Of a stretch of 42,936 bases of DNA, positions 41,125 through 42,936 are shown one piece after another. The translations under genes were made by a program, and so were the position numbers. The notes under the pieces were generated by a model. It worked only from the letters and a program-made list of their open reading frames with translations. It was not told the DNA's origin and made no database searches. Origin of the DNA: a virus; IMG/VR virus record IMGVR_UViG_3300032092_000069, positions 1-42,936 of that record. One strand, written 5' to 3'. Numbering within the stretch: position 1 is the stretch's first letter; every line of letters starts with the position of its first letter.

Positions 41125-41375
41125 TGAAAGACGTGATGAAAAGTATTTTCTCCTCTAAAGGAGAATTATCTTTTAAAAGAATTAGTTCTGGACTAACTCT
41201 TATCGTACTACTTTCTCTAGCATATATAAACACATATACAGAGCATAAGACTCCGGACTATGTGTTTGATTGGTTAGTACTAATAGTAGTAGCTGGTTAT
41301 GGTGGTACTGTAGCAGAAGAAATCTTTAAAAAGAAAACCAATGTCACAACGGGAGAAACAGGATCAACTAATTAA
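41124..41375 (+). CDS. Putative holin (two membrane spans)
   Basis: An 83-residue protein with two hydrophobic segments, about residues 22-36 (LTLIVLLSLAYIN) and 49-66 (DWLVLIVVAGYGGTVAE), joined by a short polar turn (THEHKT-like, TEHKTPDY). It has a basic N-terminus and a charged C-terminus (EEIFKKKTN). This matches class II holins in size and topology. Holins form holes in the inner membrane at a set time and release the endolysin. The assignment rests on topology and position between the endolysin candidate and the spanin-like genes; no family-specific motif was seen. Its last 35 bases overlap the next gene. Confidence 0.6.
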   Translation: MKDVMKSIFSSKGELSFKRISSGLTLIVLLSLAYINTYTEHKTPDYVFDWLVLIVVAGYGGTVAEEIFKKKTNVTTGETGSTN

Positions 41376-41703
41376 AGACATCTTAGCTGTATTTATTATA
41401 TGTATAATAGCTACAGTATTTGTCTATGAGATGTATAGAACTAGTACTCTAGAGATACACACTAACCAACTGAAAAAAAAGATCTCACTAGATAGTCTAA
41501 CCCAAGATTCTCTTGAGATGAAAATCTTACACGACAGTCTAGCACATATAGATAGTCTAAGAGTACTTCATATTAAACACTTAAAAGATCTAGATAATGC
41601 AAACAATGATCAGCGCAACCAAGACATTGATATTATTAAGCGTGCTTCTAATAAGCAACTTGACAGTCTGTGGTCAATTTACTCCCCAAAGATTAGTAAT
41701 TAA
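41341..41703 (+). CDS. Putative i-spanin-like protein (N-terminal TM, coiled coil)
   Basis: A 120-residue protein with a polar N-terminus, one membrane span at about residues 14-30 (ILAVFIICIIATVFVYEM), then a charged periplasmic region with heptad-like Leu, Ile and His spacing (about 40-115; LKKKISLDSLTQDSLEMK, LRVLHIKHLKDL). This is the layout of inner-membrane spanin subunits (Rz type). The start lies inside the holin candidate and its end overlaps the next gene by 107 bases in another frame, as is common for Rz/Rz1 pairs. Sequence identity in spanins is low, so the call rests on topology and gene order. Confidence 0.6.
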   Translation: MSQREKQDQLIKDILAVFIICIIATVFVYEMYRTSTLEIHTNQLKKKISLDSLTQDSLEMKILHDSLAHIDSLRVLHIKHLKDLDNANNDQRNQDIDIIKRASNKQLDSLWSIYSPKISN

Positions 41704-42058
41704 TGGACAGTCAGGAGTATTTCTTACTCCTGTAGAAGAACGTGCCGTACTTACTGCACTAGTAGACTTACGTTATTATTCTAAAAGTGTATCTCTAAGA
41801 GATAGTATAATCCTAGATTCTGAAAAAAGGATTGTTGATAAGAATTTAGAGATTAAGTTATTAACATCTAAGTATAATAATTGTATAGGTGATCAAAAAG
41901 AACTGGGTAAAAAGTATAATAGCGTCATAGAAGAGTATAATAAGCTTGTTATTGATAACGAAGTGTTAAAAACTAAAAATAATATACGCAAGAATTGGAT
42001 TGTAGGGTTAGCTTGTAGTACCTTAATACTGGGTACTTTGCTAATCGTAACAAACTAA
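41597..42058 (+). CDS. Putative u-spanin-like lipoprotein with C-terminal TM
   Basis: A 153-residue protein with a signal-like N-terminus (hydrophobic LILLSVLLISNL, residues 11-22) and C25 in LTVC-GQ, a weak lipobox. The body is charged and helical (about 65-130). A membrane span ends the protein (about 135-152, IVGLACSTLILGTLLIV). N-terminal lipid plus C-terminal TM is the layout of unimolecular spanins (T1 gp11 type), which join the two membranes on their own. Here it overlaps an i-spanin-like gene, which is unusual. The start could be the ATG at 41597 or 41606. If the Cys is not lipidated, it may simply be a signal-anchored periplasmic protein. Confidence 0.55.
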   Translation: MQTMISATKTLILLSVLLISNLTVCGQFTPQRLVINGQSGVFLTPVEERAVLTALVDLRYYSKSVSLRDSIILDSEKRIVDKNLEIKLLTSKYNNCIGDQKELGKKYNSVIEEYNKLVIDNEVLKTKNNIRKNWIVGLACSTLILGTLLIVTN

Positions 42059-42213
42059 TGGACAGTAATTTTTATTTTTTAAGAGCACAGATACGTGCTA
42101 TGAATCCTGATTGGACTCAAGAACAAATCAACGAAGAAGTTAAACGAATCATGGAACAGCACGACGACTGGCATGATAATGAAGATGATGGTTGTTTATA
42201 TTGCGGATCTTAA
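42058..42213 (+). CDS. Small acidic protein with a C-terminal CxxC pair (51 aa)
   Basis: Reads MDSNFYFLRAQIRAMNPD at the start and ends DDGCLYCGS. The start overlaps the stop before it (TAATG). The N-terminal part looks like a helix pair (WTQEQINEEVKRIMEQ); the tail is acidic (HDDWHDNEDD) and then carries C-L-Y-C. Similar tiny proteins exist in phages next to tail-tape or lysis genes, but I do not recognise a family. A metal or disulfide role for the Cys pair is possible but not shown. Support for a real gene comes from the coupled start and the fit between two other genes. Confidence 0.55.
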   Translation: MDSNFYFLRAQIRAMNPDWTQEQINEEVKRIMEQHDDWHDNEDDGCLYCGS

Positions 42214-42224
42214 CTATATTAGTA
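42213..42224 (+). promoter_or_regulatory. Recurring ACTATATTAG element before the GG-peptide gene
   Basis: ACTATATTAGTA begins at the last base of the stop codon at 42211-42213 and ends one base before the ATG at 42226. ACTATATTAG is identical to 4347-4356. At 42226 it is so close to the start that it would be a leader or start-site element and not a normal promoter with an untranslated leader. Confidence 0.3.
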
Positions 42225-42225
42225 T

Positions 42226-42453
42226 ATGAAGAAAATGAAAAAATATCAAAATGGTGGACAAACATCTAAGAAAAGTTCATCTACAAATTCAGCTACAAAA
42301 TCTTCACAGCAATCAAACGTGGATGCTGTAAATAAAGCTGCATTAGAAAAAGCAAAAAAAGAAAATGAATCAAAGAAACAGAAACTAGGTATACCTCCAT
42401 CTAGTTCTATGAGTGTGGCTAAAAAAGGTGGATCTGTTAAGAAAAGAAAATAA
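42226..42453 (+). CDS. Small basic Ser/Lys-rich protein with GG peptides (75 aa)
   Basis: The product begins MKKMKKYQNGGQTSKKSS and ends AKKGGSVKKRK. The middle is S/T/N/Q-rich and looks disordered. KYQNGG and KKGGSV match the GG-type peptides of the much larger virion proteins at 1-4323 and 4361-6775 (KQGGD, KKGGAV, KKGGEY), so this protein is almost only the motif plus a linker. The start may be the ATG at 42226 or 42235. The stop overlaps the next start (TAATG). Function is unknown; a substrate or tether for a GG-recognising activity is a speculation. Confidence 0.6.
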   Translation: MKKMKKYQNGGQTSKKSSSTNSATKSSQQSNVDAVNKAALEKAKKENESKKQKLGIPPSSSMSVAKKGGSVKKRK

Positions 42454-42566
42454 TGGAAAAGAAGCCATCTTTCAAACCCGAGAATAATAAACTTGATGCT
42501 ATTATTAAGGAAGCTCGCACACAGAAACCTAAACAACCTAAGAATCCAAACCTATGGCGAAAGTAA
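42453..42566 (+). CDS. Tiny basic protein (37 aa)
   Basis: Reads MEKKPSFKPENNKLDAII and ends PKNPNLWRK. It starts in a TAATG overlap with the gene before and overlaps the next gene by 13 bases in another frame. The composition is Lys-, Pro- and Asn-rich with one predicted helix (KLDAIIKEAR). No family is recognised. The coupled start and the tight packing are the only evidence that it is translated. Confidence 0.45.
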   Translation: MEKKPSFKPENNKLDAIIKEARTQKPKQPKNPNLWRK

Positions 42567-42694
42567 ATACCGCAAAGAATAACTACGCACCCACAGGCAC
42601 TCGTAAGAAGCGCCCGGGGGTTGTAGCTAAGAAAAAAACAAGTAAACTAAAAACAAGTAAGAACTACGTTAAGCGTTACCGAGGTCAAGGGTAA
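42554..42694 (+). CDS. Very basic small protein with KKRPGV...YRGQG (46 aa)
   Basis: Starts MAKVNTAKNNYAPTG, continues KKRPGVVAKKKTSKLKTSK and ends NYVKRYRGQG. About a third of the residues are Lys or Arg and there is one Trp-free, Cys-free chain with no acidic residue. From memory, short proteins ending in K-R-P-G-V...S-K...Y-R-G-Q-G recur in Bacteroidetes phages, including crAss-like ones; their role is unknown. Binding of nucleic acid is suggested by charge alone. It is the last gene of the rightward block, with a terminator 26 bases downstream, and its start lies inside the gene before (13-base overlap). Confidence 0.65.
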   Translation: MAKVNTAKNNYAPTGTRKKRPGVVAKKKTSKLKTSKNYVKRYRGQG

Positions 42695-42719
42695 ACTAAT
42701 AGTCTTACTGTATCATCTT

Positions 42720-42748
42720 AAAAGTAAAGTTAACGGTTTACTTTTTTT
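42720..42748. terminator. Hairpin terminator between convergent genes
   Basis: AAAAGTAAA (42720-42728) pairs with TTTACTTTT (42737-42745) across the 8-base loop GTTAACGG, and a T run follows on the plus strand to 42748. It ends the rightward block. On the minus strand the same hairpin is followed by only four T (part of the stem), so it would be weaker there. The TAA stop of the minus-strand gene (42738-42740) lies inside the stem. Confidence 0.7.
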
Positions 42749-42936
42749 GTTCTAGGATAGATTTAATGTCAGGTTTAGTGTAGTTCGGACCTTTGAGAAT
42801 TTTACCATCCTGTCTCAGGATAGGTAGTCCGTCTTCACCTAACTTACTCATGTTCGATCTCTGTATCTCTTCGAATACTTCCACGATCTTGTCTTGCAAA
42901 CCGTGTTTAAGAATGGTCCCCACAAGTATATATAAC
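42738..42936 (-). CDS. Minus-strand hypothetical protein, probably cut by the window edge
   Basis: The only minus-strand gene called. The frame runs open to the edge; a GTG at 42923 could be a start, but the codons upstream of it are also open. The visible product (61 residues from the GTG) reads ILKHGLQDKIVEVFEEIQ, then KLGEDGLPILRQDGKILKG, and ends IKSILEQKK. It looks like a soluble, mostly helical protein with a beta hairpin (LPILRQDGKIL). No family is recognised. It converges on the rightward block, so it likely belongs to another module, such as early or replication genes. Confidence 0.5.
   Translation of the reverse strand, partial: LYILVGTILKHGLQDKIVEVFEEIQRSNMSKLGEDGLPILRQDGKILKGPNYTKPDIKSILEQKK

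Noticed and set aside
1-42936. Stop-codon reassignment, as known in some crAss-like phages
   Set aside because: TAA, TAG (12586-12588) and TGA (39643-39645) each end a gene, and no in-frame stop needs to be read through in any long gene.
1-42936. tRNA genes, CRISPR arrays or insertion sequences
   Set aside because: Gaps between genes are at most 48 bases, no cloverleaf or spaced direct repeats were seen, and no transposase or integrase-like product is present.

Overview
The window looks like the late half of a tailed bacteriophage genome, most likely a crAss-like phage (order Crassvirales) or a close relative infecting Bacteroidetes. Three things suggest this. First, a 3606-residue protein carries single-chain RNA polymerase signatures: a K-x7-K/HG element, R-x-P-T, and D-F-D-I-D, the last typical of crAss-like virion RNA polymerases. 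Second, this protein sits in a run of giant multidomain proteins. Third, the DNA is AT-rich, start codons lack Shine-Dalgarno sequences, and genes are tightly coupled (TAATG overlaps). TAA, TAG and TGA all end genes, so nothing points to stop-codon reassignment. No capsid, portal, terminase or replication gene is present, so the window is a fragment; the first gene is cut by the left edge and the last, on the minus strand, is probably cut by the right edge.

Layout. (1) 1-4323: a composite cell-wall-degrading virion protein with a peptidoglycan-binding repeat, a Cys/His (CHAP- or NlpC/P60-like) peptidase and a GH24-like lysozyme region, with GG-containing modules between segments. (2) 4361-12588: three probable virion proteins of unknown role, the first two carrying the same GG-type peptides, the third with a long hydrophobic stretch. 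(3) 12581-39645: three giant genes (2539, 3606 and 2872 aa) that fill 63% of the window. They share paralogous domains. A zincin-like metalloprotease fold occurs four times (three with HExxH, one with both histidines lost). A DUF7831-like domain occurs twice. A PD-(D/E)XK nuclease-like site occurs once and the RNA polymerase core once. (4) 39694-40579: two tandem paralogs with a common N-terminal anchor and unrelated C-termini. (5) 40579-42058: a lysis cassette with an L,D-transpeptidase-like Cys enzyme, a two-TM holin candidate, an i-spanin-like protein and an overlapping u-spanin-like protein. (6) 42058-42694: four very small genes, one repeating the GG peptides and one a very basic tail-end protein. 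(7) A hairpin terminator at about 42720-42748 separates this rightward block from a convergent minus-strand gene.

How it may work together (inference): the giant proteins are probably packaged and injected with the genome. The polymerase would transcribe early genes. The zincin domains may process the giant proteins or host targets, and the nuclease-like domain may act on host or phage DNA. The composite lysin would open the peptidoglycan during entry, and the 40.6-42.1 kb cassette would lyse the cell at the end. Codon use changes sharply inside single giant genes (about 17.9-18.95, 28.0-28.9 and 31.1-34.2 kb), which suggests recent insertion of domain cassettes into older proteins.
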